DNA from: Pogostemon cablin
Taxonomy: Eukaryota > Streptophyta > Magnoliopsida > Lamiales > Lamiaceae
Reading direction: 5' to 3'
DNA: 64,000 nucleotides
Assembly (NCBI GenBank): GCA_023678885.1
Contig: CM042987.1
Span: 25,816,927 to 25,880,926, forward strand
Below, piece by piece: positions 42,801 through 51,559 of this stretch (positions are counted from its first letter, which is position 1; each line of letters starts with the position of its first letter). The translations under genes were made by a program, and so were the position numbers. The notes beneath the pieces were generated by a model, which was not told the origin of the DNA, searched no databases, and saw only the letters and a list, made by a program, of their open reading frames with translations.

Positions 42801-45182
42801 CAAGGAAAGTTGGCATACTTAAGGAGATTCATATCAAACTTAGCTGGCCGATGCCAGCCATTTAGTCATCTCATGAAGAAGGGCAGCATATTCGAATGGG
42901 ATGAAGCTTGCAATAATGCTTTCAATAGCATTAAAGAATACTTGATGAAGGCACCAGTGTTGAGTGCTCCAATACATGGACGTCCGTTAATTCTCTATCT
43001 AGCTGCTCAAGAGCGTTCTGTGGGAGCTTTGCTTGCACAAGAAAATGATGATGGCAAAGAAAGAGCTCTATACTATCTAAGTAGAACCATGACTCCAAAC
43101 GAGTTGAAGTATTCACCCATTGAGAAGATATGTTTATCCCTTATCTTCGTGATTCAGAAGTTGAAACATTATTTTCAAGCTCACACAGTTCGGCTAGTTT
43201 CGAAAGCCAACCCACTAAAATTTGTCATGTCAAAACCAGTACTCTCTGATCGGCTTGCAAGATGGTATCTCCAACTTCAACAGTTTGAGATCGTGTACGT
43301 CCCTCAAAAGGCCGTAAAAGGACAAGTGTTGGCAGATTTTCTAGCTGATCATCCAGTGCCTGCTGAATGGGAACTATCTGATGAACTCCCCGATGAAGAT
43401 GCTTTTACTGTGGATATAGTTTCTCCTTGGAAGATGTATTTCGATGGAGCATCTCATAGAGAGGGAGCTGGTGCGGGAGTCGTGTTTGTAACATCCAGTG
43501 GTGAAGTTCTACCCTTCTCATTTTCCTTAATGGAAAATTGTTCCAACAATGTGGCTGAGTATCAAGCACTCATACTTGGTTTGGAAATGGCTGTCGATAT
43601 AAAGCAGCTACACCTTAGAGTGTATGGTGATTCGCTATTGGTGATAAATCAACTCCTTGGAGTGTATGAAGTGAAGAAGCCTGAGTTGTTCCCCTATTAC
43701 AAGTATGCTCAAAAGCTTATGGGTTATCTCGGTGATGTTGATATTAAGCATCTATCTAGAAGAGAGAATAAGCAAGCTGACGCCCTCGCTAAGTTAGCAT
43801 CAATTATAGCTATGCCAGAAATGCAGATTCAAATACCGGTGTGTAGAAGTTGGGTTGTACCACCAATCTTTGAAGATGATGATTATGAAGAAGTTGAAAA
43901 TCATGTGGTGGAGGTTTTCGAAATTGAAGAAGAAGATTGGCGCCAACCGCTTGTGGATTATTTGAAATATGATAAGTTGCCTAACGATCCACGACAAAGG
44001 GTTGATATTCGGCGTCGGGCACCTCGATTCATCTACTTCAAGGGTACACTTTATAGAAGATCATTCGATGGAATTTTCTTGAGATGCTTGGGTAAGGAAG
44101 AAACTATTCAAGCAATGGAGGAGGCTCACTCCGGAATTTGCGGTGCTCATCAATCCGGACCGAAGCTACATTTCAGAATTAAAAGGATGGGCTACTATTG
44201 GCCAACCATGGTGAAGGATTGCATGGATTACGCACAAAGATGTCAAGCTTGTCAGTTCCATGGAAATTTGATTCATCAACCTCCGGAGCCTTTACATCCG
44301 ACAGTCGCTTCATGGCCTTTTGATGCTTGGGGTTTAGATGTGGTAGGGCCACTTACAAAGTCTTCTGGTGGTCATCTCTACATTCTTGCTGCAACAGATT
44401 ACTTTTCAAAGTGGGCTGAAGTTGTGCCTCTGAGGGAAGTAAAGAAAGAAAATGTTGCTGATTTCATTCGGATCAATATCATTTATAGATATGGTGTCCC
44501 GCGCTACATCATCACTGATAATGGAAAGCAGTTCAGCAATAGTTGGATTGATAAGCTATGTGAGAAGTTTGATTTCAAACAAAAGAAATCTTCAATGTAT
44601 AACGCAGCTGCTAATGGTCTTGCCGAAGCTTTCAATAAAACTTTATGCAGTTTGTTGAAGAAAGTGGTCTCCAAGTCAAAAAGAGATTGGCATGAAAGGA
44701 TCAATGAAGCTTTATGGGCGTACCGTACCACCTATAGAACACCTACTCAAGCCACTCCGTATTCCTTGGTGTATGGTGTTGAGGCTGTTGTGCCTCTTGA
44801 AAAGCAAATTCCTTCTTTGAGGATAGCCATACAAGAAGGCCTCACCGAGGAAGAAAATGCAAAGTTACGTCTTCAAGAGTTAGAAGCGTTAGATGAAAAG
44901 AGGTTGGAAGCACAACAAAGACTTGAGTGTTACCAATCTCGCCTTTCTAGAACATACAACAAGAAAGTTAAGGTACGTTCTTTTCAAGTTGGCGATTTGG
45001 TGCTTGCTGTGAGAAGACCTATAGTAGTCACCCATCGCGTTGGAAATAAGTTTCTACCCAAGTGGGATGGCCCTCATGTTGTGAAAGAAGCCTACACAAA
45101 TGGCGCCTACAAATTGATCTCTGAAGATGGCGTGAACATTGGCCCCATAAATGGGAAGTTCTTGAAACGCTACTACGCGTAA
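39849..45182 (+). CDS. pol: Tat element gag C-terminus plus pol (protease, RT, two RNase H, integrase)
   Basis: Same phase as gag; 1777 open codons (first ATG at 39897, used for numbering). Domains: end of gag with a Cys/His knuckle-like YCKYHRLVSHPIHDCFVLK (about 130-150); aspartic protease with ILIDGGSAVN, Asp241; RT about 750-935 with YVDD at 887-890; RNase H about 1018-1120; second RNase H about 1178-1302, starting YFDGASHREGAGAGVV (Asp1183); integrase zinc-binding HSGICGAH...CQACQ about 1411-1453; integrase core with Asp1481, Asp1541 and Glu1577, a DD35E spacing; C-terminal region ending at TAA 45180. No chromodomain. All catalytic residues I checked are present, so the enzyme part looks intact. 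Without readthrough of the TGA, expression would need an internal start. Alternative names such as Athila are excluded by the second RNase H. Confidence 0.92.
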   Translation, partial: NLLYILKGIQPKTFEELATRAHDMELSMAASGIKHSPMSDSYKSNDKQDFKRGGKSYVKSSNKESMATNIMTVKVRKNENDKKDKGKQVAQEWGQRRLTLKEMQEKEYPFLNSDLSGIFDDLMKNKLLDLPEMKRPEEAGRTNDPKYCKYHRLVSHPIHDCFVLKEKIMQLVKEGKIVLEDEAGINFTSVEESHNGGSCHVVNEDNESEQLETKGEAYSMKVTFTDEDMLLGMQSHNRPLFVTGYTKGVRVNRILIDGGSAVNILSLRMLKKIEIPLDELNHSRLMIQGFNHEGQRTLGTIVLDLLIEEMKSTVLFHVIDAKTSYNMLLGRPWLHENGVIPSTLHQCFKYSEGDNVKRVFGDDKPFTEAEAYFADAKYFFKSTKEVKREEASVQDNGGSKQIKNEEGSTSSATLKENKGKGLETSEELTLPLTKIDASKLSSPPLKGFTRPIEGPKTEHGEVFEAEITKSYSPQAYKLLMKAGYEPREKAMASKVSQETINPPGQGLNVTQIMLKNSGHTIKKAKPGLGYVPQKPVRIAIRRASTNYITEGEALSTEDMFDASSREVKRISVFERLGSVFERLGPCKGKCMRQNHVKSLNLRKLRSQNPSRIKRQNILTVSSGRVLKDKVQRIVFTKDDSNNDRESVASTNHITAVEDSQMEEVDAEDAPPQFEEGVKATVDELKEINLGDENDPRPTYISALLDVEEETKYVNLLREFRDVFAWSHKEMPGLDPKIAMHHLSIKKGIRPVKQMQRRFRPELIPLIEDEINKLLETGKIREVKYPTWISNIVPVRKKNGQLRVCVDFRDLNMACPKDDFPLPITELMIDATTGHEVLSFMDGSSGYNQIGLAPEDQEKTAFRSPKGIYCYNVMPFGLKNAGATYQRAMQKIFDDMLHKIVECYVDDIVVKSKEKKNHFHNLRRVFERLREHQLKMNPLKCAFGVSSGKFLGFIVRRRGIEIEKAKIDAIMKMHVPRNIHELKSLQGKLAYLRRFISNLAGRCQPFSHLMKKGSIFEWDEACNNAFNSIKEYLMKAPVLSAPIHGRPLILYLAAQERSVGALLAQENDDGKERALYYLSRTMTPNELKYSPIEKICLSLIFVIQKLKHYFQAHTVRLVSKANPLKFVMSKPVLSDRLARWYLQLQQFEIVYVPQKAVKGQVLADFLADHPVPAEWELSDELPDEDAFTVDIVSPWKMYFDGASHREGAGAGVVFVTSSGEVLPFSFSLMENCSNNVAEYQALILGLEMAVDIKQLHLRVYGDSLLVINQLLGVYEVKKPELFPYYKYAQKLMGYLGDVDIKHLSRRENKQADALAKLASIIAMPEMQIQIPVCRSWVVPPIFEDDDYEEVENHVVEVFEIEEEDWRQPLVDYLKYDKLPNDPRQRVDIRRRAPRFIYFKGTLYRRSFDGIFLRCLGKEETIQAMEEAHSGICGAHQSGPKLHFRIKRMGYYWPTMVKDCMDYAQRCQACQFHGNLIHQPPEPLHPTVASWPFDAWGLDVVGPLTKSSGGHLYILAATDYFSKWAEVVPLREVKKENVADFIRINIIYRYGVPRYIITDNGKQFSNSWIDKLCEKFDFKQKKSSMYNAAANGLAEAFNKTLCSLLKKVVSKSKRDWHERINEALWAYRTTYRTPTQATPYSLVYGVEAVVPLEKQIPSLRIAIQEGLTEEENAKLRLQELEALDEKRLEAQQRLECYQSRLSRTYNKKVKVRSFQVGDLVLAVRRPIVVTHRVGNKFLPKWDGPHVVKEAYTNGAYKLISEDGVNIGPINGKFLKRYYA

Positions 45183-45201
45183 AACAAATACAAGTACAAC
45201 G

Positions 45202-45490
45202 CTCCTTGACGCACGAGCCTAAACTACATGTTACTCCTGGTCTGCATGAGTATAAACTGTGTACGACGAACTCCTGGTCCGCATGAGTATAAACTGTGTA
45301 CGACGAACTCCTGGTCCGCATGAGTATAAACTGTGCATGACACCCACCAAGGTAATTATATGTGGTTAAACTATTAATTCACCCCACTCAGATATTTTAA
45401 GTGGTTAAAGCATTAAATATCCTACTTTGTCTAAAGTGGTTAAAGAATAGTCACTCCTGGCCCGCATGAGTTTAAACTGTGTACGGCACC
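45202..45490. repeat. 37 bp tandem repeat after pol
   Basis: Units of CTCCTGGTCCGCATGAGTAT, then AAACTGTGTACGACGAA, at 45235, 45272 and 45309, a degenerate copy at about 45202 and a detached copy at about 45452. The period is 37 bp where contiguous. Confidence 0.85.
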
Positions 45491-46474
45491 CCCCCATTCA
45501 AAACCAAATCATGTCCCTTTGAACTACGTTATGACTTGATCTTCTTAAAAGGGGTACGTAGGCAGCTTAGCACTTTGCTAAGTTCAGTCATAATTCAGGT
45601 TATTCACGTTGAGTTTTTGAGGCAAGCACTAAGTTGAAGCATGAGTTGAAAAGCGAAAGGTTGGCAATAAGAAGACGGTAGTTGAACACTACATTGGATG
45701 GTGCCACTGAAGATGCTGCTGTCTCTCGTCGTTCCGACGCTCTTCACCCAGATCAGGTAGACGTCCTCAACATTGTCAAGCCATCATCGGCAATAGCATG
45801 TCTCTCACCGGAAATGCAGCGTCACCAGTGCACTATCGATGCTGCTCTTGCTGTCCTCGGCCGTTTGGTCACTTTTCCCAGAGGGAAGTTTAGAATACTC
45901 TATCAGTGAAGCTCGATACCCATATCAATGACACCATGTTTTGCTCTTTCCATAGTAACACCAAGCGATTACGTGCCAGCAAGCTACCGCCGGTCCCCCA
46001 TGTCATCGCGCCATCGTGTGCGGTTGTCGCCCGTCGTGATTACTGATCGCCGATGCGCTGTCGGCCTCTTCAAAAAATACAGCAGCCGCGTGCTGCACTG
46101 CTGCTGCCCAGTCAGAACCACGCGAAGCCACCACCGCCTCATCTTATAGTGCCGAGGCACGCGAACCGGCTATCATCGCCAAGAGCATCAGCCGCCGCTG
46201 TTGTTCCGAGGTTCTTACCCAGATCGGGCGTACGTCCTCAACCGCGCTAAGTAACCGCGGATCGGCCCTATCGCGCCGCTCCCCGGTCGGATTGTCAACA
46301 CCGATGGCCGAGCATCACTCACCGCCCCTCTCTTAAGCATAAGCACCAACAACAAGCGACCTCGAACCCTTTCGAAACCACTGCCAAAAGACACGAGCTC
46401 ATAGTTCAATCACCATGTCGGGACAATCGTATCGAGAGACAACCGAGGAGCAGTTCTTAATTCCATAAGGGACA

Positions 46475-47592
46475 ACCGAGGGGCGAGGACGAGGCTCACC
46501 GTCGATTTCTCAGAAGAGAAAGAGGGGCGAGGTCAAGGCTCACCGTCGATTTCTCGGAAGAGAAAGAGGGGCGAGGACGAGGCTCACCGTCGATTTCTCA
46601 GAAGAGAAAGAGGGGCGAGGACGAGGCTCACCGTCGATTTCTCAGAAGAGAAAGAGGGGTGAGGACAAGGCTCACCGTTGATTTCTCAGAAGAGAAAGAG
46701 GGGCGAGGTCAATGCTCACCGTCGATTTCTCGGAAAAGAAAGAGGGGCGAGGACGAGGCTCACCGTCGATTTCTCAGAATGAGAAAGAGGGGCGAGGACA
46801 AGGCTCGCTATTGATTTCTCAGAAGAGAAAGAATAGCAAGGATGAGGCTCGCCGTAGATTTTCTCCAATGAGAAAAGGGGCGAGGACAAGGCTCGCTATC
46901 GATTTCTCAGAAGAGAAAGAATAACAAGGACGAGGCTCGCCGTAGATTTTCTCCAATGAGAAAGAGGGGCGAGGACAAGGCTCGCTATCGATTTCTCAGA
47001 AGAGAAAGGATAGCAAGGACAAGGCTCACCGTCGATTTCTCAGAAGAGAAAGAGGGGCGAGGTCAATGCTCACCGTCGATTTCTCGGAAGAGAAAGAGGG
47101 GCGAGGACGAGGCTCACCGTCGATTTCTCAGAAGAGAAAGAGGGGCGAGGACAAGGCTCACCGTCGATTTCTCGGAAGAGAAAGAGGGGCGAGGACGAGG
47201 CTCACCGTCGATTTCTCAGAAGAGAAAGAGGGGCGAGGACAAGGCTCACCGTCGATTTCTCCAATGAGAAAGAGGGGCGAGGACAAGGCACACTATCGAT
47301 TTCTCAGAAAAGAAAGAATAGTAAGGACGAGGCTCGCCGTAGATTTTCTCCAATGAGAAAGAGGGGCGAGGACAAGGCTCGCTATCGATTTTTCAGAAGA
47401 GAAAGAATAGCAAGGACGAGGCTCGCCGTAGATTTTCTCCAATGAGAAAGAGGGGCGAGGACAAGGCTCGCTATCGATTTCTCAGAAGAGAAAGGATAGC
47501 AAGGACAAGGCTCGCTATCGATTTCTCAGAAGAGAAAGAATAGCAAGGACGAGGCTCGCCGTAGATTTTCTCAGACGAGAAAGAGGGGCGAG
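46475..47592. repeat. 44 bp tandem array, ~25 copies
   Basis: Unit consensus GGCGAGGACGAGGCTCACCG, then TCGATTTCTCAGAAGAGAAA, then GAGG. Two main variants alternate in the right half: one with CTCGCTATCGATTTCTC followed by AATAGCAAGG, the other with CTCGCCGTAGATTTTCTCC. This gives a dimer-like higher-order pattern. The unit is not a multiple of three, so the frames over it (46712-47356) are artefacts. Confidence 0.93.
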
Positions 47593-47609
47593 GTTCCTAC
47601 AACAGAAGA

Positions 47610-48224
47610 CCGGAAGGTTGTTTCTGTCTGCCAACTTGCACAAATTCTATAAAATTGTACAAAAGTCTGATCTGGACATATGATACACCGTTAGAAAGCC
47701 CTTGAAGAGAGGTTCGATTTGGCGCATAGATCACCCAAATCAGAGATCAGACGAGGGAGTTATGGCCAAAACCGTCAGGCCGCGCAGGCTGCCAGCGAGA
47801 ATCAACCTCTACTTCCGGAAGGTTGTTTTTGTCTGCCAACTTGCACAAATTCTATAAAATTGTACAAAAGTCTGATCTAGACTTATAATACACCATTAGA
47901 AAGCCCTTGAAGAGAGGTTTGATTTGGCGCATAGATCACCCAAATCAGAGATCAGACGAGGGAGTTATGGCCAAAACCGTCAGGCCGCGCAGGCTGCCAG
48001 CGAGAATCAACCTCTACTTCCGGAAGGTTGTTTCTGTCTGCCAACTTGCACAAATTCTATAAAATTGTAAAAAAGTCTGATCTAGACGTATGATACACCG
48101 TTAGAAAGCCCTTGAAGAGAGGTTTGATTTGGCGCATAGATCACCCAAATCAGAGATCAGACGAGGGAGTTATGGCCAAAACCGTCAGGCCGCGCAGGCT
48201 GCCAGCGAGAATCAACCTCTACAT
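47610..48224. repeat. Three tandem copies of a 205 bp unit
   Basis: Copies start at CCGGAAGGTTG at 47610, 47815 and 48020, an exact 205 bp period. Each has TCTGTCTGCCAACTTGCAC, a GGCGCATAGATCACCC segment, and ends CAGCGAGAATCAACCTCTAC. They differ at only a few sites. A lone 44 bp-array unit resumes right after (48236-48290), so this block sits inside the array. Confidence 0.92.
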
Positions 48225-48858
48225 CAACCCTTGGTGAAAGGCTCGCCGTAGATTTTCTCAGACGAGAAAGAGGGGCGAGGACAAGCATGTTACTAAGTTC
48301 TTGGTTGAAGGCAGGAGCAACAAGCAAACAAGACGAATAAACAGTTCAAAAAAGCAGATTAAGGAATTGAAAGCTTACACTTGTAAATTGAATTCTTGGG
48401 ATGATGTGTTTTGATTGAGTGCTTTGTCTTGACAGCCTCTTGGAGCAATGCTGAAGAAGAGAAAAAAAAACACTTCATGCTACACTTTGGAAAGAAAGAT
48501 GAAAATTCAAATAAGAGAAGGAAGAACCAAGAACTGAAGTGAATATCTTGTTTGTTGGATAGCTTTGATAGAAAAAATTGAGTTCATGAAGTACCATTAT
48601 ATAGTAGTGGATTCATGGATAATTATGGACTCATGGATAATTATGGAATTATTTGTGAATAATTATAGAAGCTACTAGTGGACTCATGGATAATTATGGA
48701 GATTATTGTGAGGTGCGCAAGCTCTACAAAATTGTAGGAGATTCTTTACTACAAATAACTTTGATAATTTTGGGTAAGGTGCATGAAATCTTGGTGAATA
48801 AGAAACAAATCTTTTGCGATTCCTTCACATCAAGACATACTGTCCGTGAACAAATCGC

Positions 48859-48869
48859 AAGGGGGCATT
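48859..48869 (+). other. Polypurine tract of the Tat element
   Basis: AAGGGGGCATT immediately precedes the TGTAAGC start of the 3' LTR. Confidence 0.8.
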
Positions 48870-49779
48870 TGTAAGCAATTAAAATTCACGGTCTAATCAA
48901 ATGGCGACACGTGGATTTTATTGATTAAATATCAATTTTAATTTATTATATTTTATTTTGGGGATTTAATAAATTAATTCCTAAAATAGATTAATAAATA
49001 ATTGATAATTAATTTAATACCCAACAAATTAAGTAGGGTTTAAATTAAGTAAAGCTTGACCCCTAAGTTAAGTAAAGCATGGAAGGTTCCAGAATTAGGT
49101 CAAATTAAGCAATGACCAATCAAGCTGTGATATATTTGGAACGGTCCAGGCCCGCATAACCAGGCCAAATCTGTCATGGACCAATCACATTGCGAGATAT
49201 TTATGGAGTATCCTCATCCTTCACCTATATAAGGAGCCCTCCTTCATTCACTCCAGACACACTAAAATACTTGAAGACATAAACGCTCTGAAGAGATCAA
49301 GAACACGAGCAGCGCTCCCTTGAGATCTTCAAGCATCTTCAAGTCAAGAACGGCAAACGATTCGGGATTAAGGTGCGGAGCCCCCCAAATCAAGCGTTCT
49401 TCATATACTGAGTTCTTCGGTGTTCTTCGCGCCAAGAACAGCATACGACCCGGGATTAAGGTGCTAAGCCCCCCAGATCGAGTGTTCTTCGGATCAAGTA
49501 CGTTTAATCCAAATAAAGGCTCGACGCCTCTGGATTAACGTAATAAGATCCAAATCCGAGTTCGGACAAGCTTCAACTGAAGATCCGACTCAAAATACAC
49601 AGTCAACGCAGTCAAAGTCAAAGTCAAAGTCAAAGTCAAAGTCAAAGCCAAATTGGTTCGAGAGAAGAATCAGAGGATAAATAGAGATTGTTTCCTTAAT
49701 CATCAAGTTCAATCCATCTGGATTATCATTGTAATTCTTTTGTGTTTATTTTATTATAAATACAAAATTTGTTATTACA
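48870..49779 (+). repeat. 3' LTR (910 bp) of the Tat element
   Basis: Same length as 37863-38772 and nearly identical. Short frames across it are not genes. Confidence 0.95.
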
Positions 49780-50344
49780 AGGTGAGATGATGATGGTAGA
49801 GGTAGGGAAGAGATTGCAAGCATTGGAGGAAGACTTCTGTGGAATAATTGGAGGGACTCTGCAGGTTGTTTCTCATTTAATAAAAAAGAAGGCGCGTTGC
49901 ACGTTTTTATGTATGTGTGATATATATTGTTAAATTGATGATTTTGAAGTTCTAGATTCGGTGTCTGTGTAATGCGACAGCTTCTTGATGGACTCCTCCA
50001 CCGCTAATATTTTCCTTGATATATTCATTCCTTCGTATGTTCTAATCACTGTGTTGTGGTTGTGTTTTCTCATTTAGGTCCGTGATTATTTTTTTTTAAT
50101 TTTGTGATTGTATATGCAGCATTGAGTGAAGAGGATCGGGTGGGTTTAGTAATGTTGATTGTGTTATGGCTTGAATTCAATTGTTATTATTTTTTTACTA
50201 AGAAATGAAATGGAAAAGAAATGTATAGCTAAAGTTGTACCATAAAAATGCATACTCAGCCGCCCTCGCTCAAATAAGTCAGCCCCCTTTCTTAAGGCAC
50301 AATCCTGCTTTTTTTAATCCTAAGCCTAGAATATTCATTTTATA
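49780..50344. other. Intergenic sequence, no gene recognised
   Basis: Immediately after the target duplication, 49785-49870 reads MMMVEVGKRLQALEEDF on the plus strand, a short helix-like peptide without recognisable family. The rest is AT-rich. Confidence 0.4.
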
Positions 50345-50570
50345 AAATGAAAGATGAATGTAGTTGTTGCTAAGGTTGAAAATGCTCAGGCTGGGGGCAT
50401 GCTGAAGAAAGGGTGGGTAAATAGAGATATTGAAAAGGTTACTGGATAAGTCGAGAGTTTGAACTGAAAGGGAAGTGGCGGCGGAGAGATGGTTGTAGGC
50501 GGCAGAAGGAGTGGAGAAGCGGGAGAGGTTGATATGGGCAAGAAAGGTGAGGTTGGAGAGAGTGGATTAT
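50345..50570 (-). pseudogene. LRR receptor-type fragment
   Basis: The minus strand reads STLSNLTFLAHINLSRFSTP, SAAYNHLSAATSLSVQTLDL, SSNLFNISIYPPFLQHAPSL and SIFNLSNNYIHLS. This is the LRR pattern seen in the first repeats of PSKR/receptor-like-protein type ectodomains. About 70 codons are open, bounded by a TAA upstream and loss of similarity downstream. No kinase or signal peptide is present. It is different in sequence from the LRR relic at 35740-36260. Confidence 0.7.
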
Positions 50571-50579
50571 TTCGTTATA

Positions 50580-51532
50580 AGTCTCTCTCCAACAAGGATA
50601 TATATGAAACTTTCCTAAGCATGGATTCTACTCTTGCTATATATTATTGTATCTATTATTAACACATCGATGAGTGTGTTTCCAATTTTCTTAACTCTAT
50701 ATTAGTTTTAAGAGCACGTAATTTCCCTTTGCTCTCCATTCTTCTAGAAAAGATTCCTGCTTTCCTAGAAATATATTTACCTCATTCATTTCTTTTTTTT
50801 GACTATTTATCAGATATGTGATCTCAGTGCTATATAAGACCTTTCTCATGATAGTTGTGAATTTTCATAAATACTCTCTTTTAATTTTAAGTTATTGAGT
50901 TGTTTCTGGTTGGTTGGAGCTAGGTCATGACTATTTTCTTTATTATCTAACTAAAACCAGAAAAGTTACTAAGCATTATAGTGATTTATTTGTTTATCTG
51001 TTGATAAGCATACACAAAAGGTTGAAAGATATAAAATTATAACTAAGCATATGTTTGGAATATGAAAATGGTTGATATTAAGTTAGATGAAAATTAAAAA
51101 TTTTCTAACTTTTTCATTTAAATAATATTTTTTAACACACGTTATATCAAATTAATAATTTTAAAAAAAATGTTAAATGACATTCATTTTACTTTTTATT
51201 TAAATCATATTTTTTTCGTATTCATATATTTTAAAGATTATTTTATACTCTTTCTATCTCGAATTTAGATTTCTACTTTTTTGTTTTTGTTCAACTAAAC
51301 TTAACTTTTCACCCTCATAAAATAAAGTGTCGTTTAACCAGTAATTTCCAAAATACACTTCAACTTTAAAATTGCACGTCTCATTTAACACAACATAATT
51401 CACTAATTATTTAAAAAAGACTGCATTATCCAAAATATAAGGGAAAAATAATTATGTTTATTAATATTTATTCAAAAGTAAATATAAATTTAAAATTTAA
51501 ACAAAAGAGTAATGAATAAAATACTTCTCTCT
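50580..51532. other. AT-rich sequence, possibly the body of a Helitron
   Basis: No gene. It leads into a Helitron-type 3' end at 51533-51559; the 5' end (TC) was not located. Confidence 0.4.
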
Positions 51533-51559
51533 CCGTCCATCACACGGGGTAAATACTAG
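51533..51559 (+). mobile_element. Helitron-type 3' terminus
   Basis: CCGT-CCATCAC-ACGG forms a short stem, followed by GGTAAATA and CTAG, with T next. It aligns with the terminus at 25746-25773 read on its minus strand (CCGTGTAATACACGGG, then ATCCATACTAGT), so it is probably the same family. Confidence 0.5.

Larger units (their letters stand above)
45183..48858 (+). other. 3.7 kb non-coding 3' region of the Tat element
   Basis: Begins with a 37 bp tandem repeat, then GGGGTACGTAGGCAGC (about 45554), a stretch often seen after pol in this lineage. About 45690-46440 is GC-rich and mixed, with short frames on both strands that match nothing I know; it could be a captured fragment. Then come the 44 bp array, the 205 bp triplication and about 600 bp of AT-rich sequence with two TCATGGATAATTATGGA repeats (about 48613-48690). 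Confidence 0.75.
37863..49779 (+). mobile_element. Young Ty3/gypsy retrotransposon, Tat type (dual RNase H)
   Basis: An 11.9 kb element with 910 bp LTRs of equal length and about three differences, and a perfect 5 bp target duplication AGGTG (37858-37862, 49780-49784). The gag-pol frame spans 38841-45182 with one internal TGA. Order: gag, protease, RT, RNase H, second RNase H, integrase, no chromodomain. The second RNase H between RT/RH and integrase is the diagnostic Tat trait. A 3.7 kb non-coding region rich in tandem repeats lies between pol and the 3' LTR, also common in this lineage. This is the youngest large insertion in the window. Confidence 0.95.

Noticed and set aside
46712..47356. 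Frames with repeated RGEDKAHRRFL-like peptides
   Set aside because: Translation of the 44 bp tandem array; the unit is not a multiple of three and the frame rotates, so it is an artefact.
46475..48290. Regularly spaced repeats considered as a CRISPR-like array
   Set aside because: Units are contiguous with no unique spacers, inside a plant retroelement; no cas genes.
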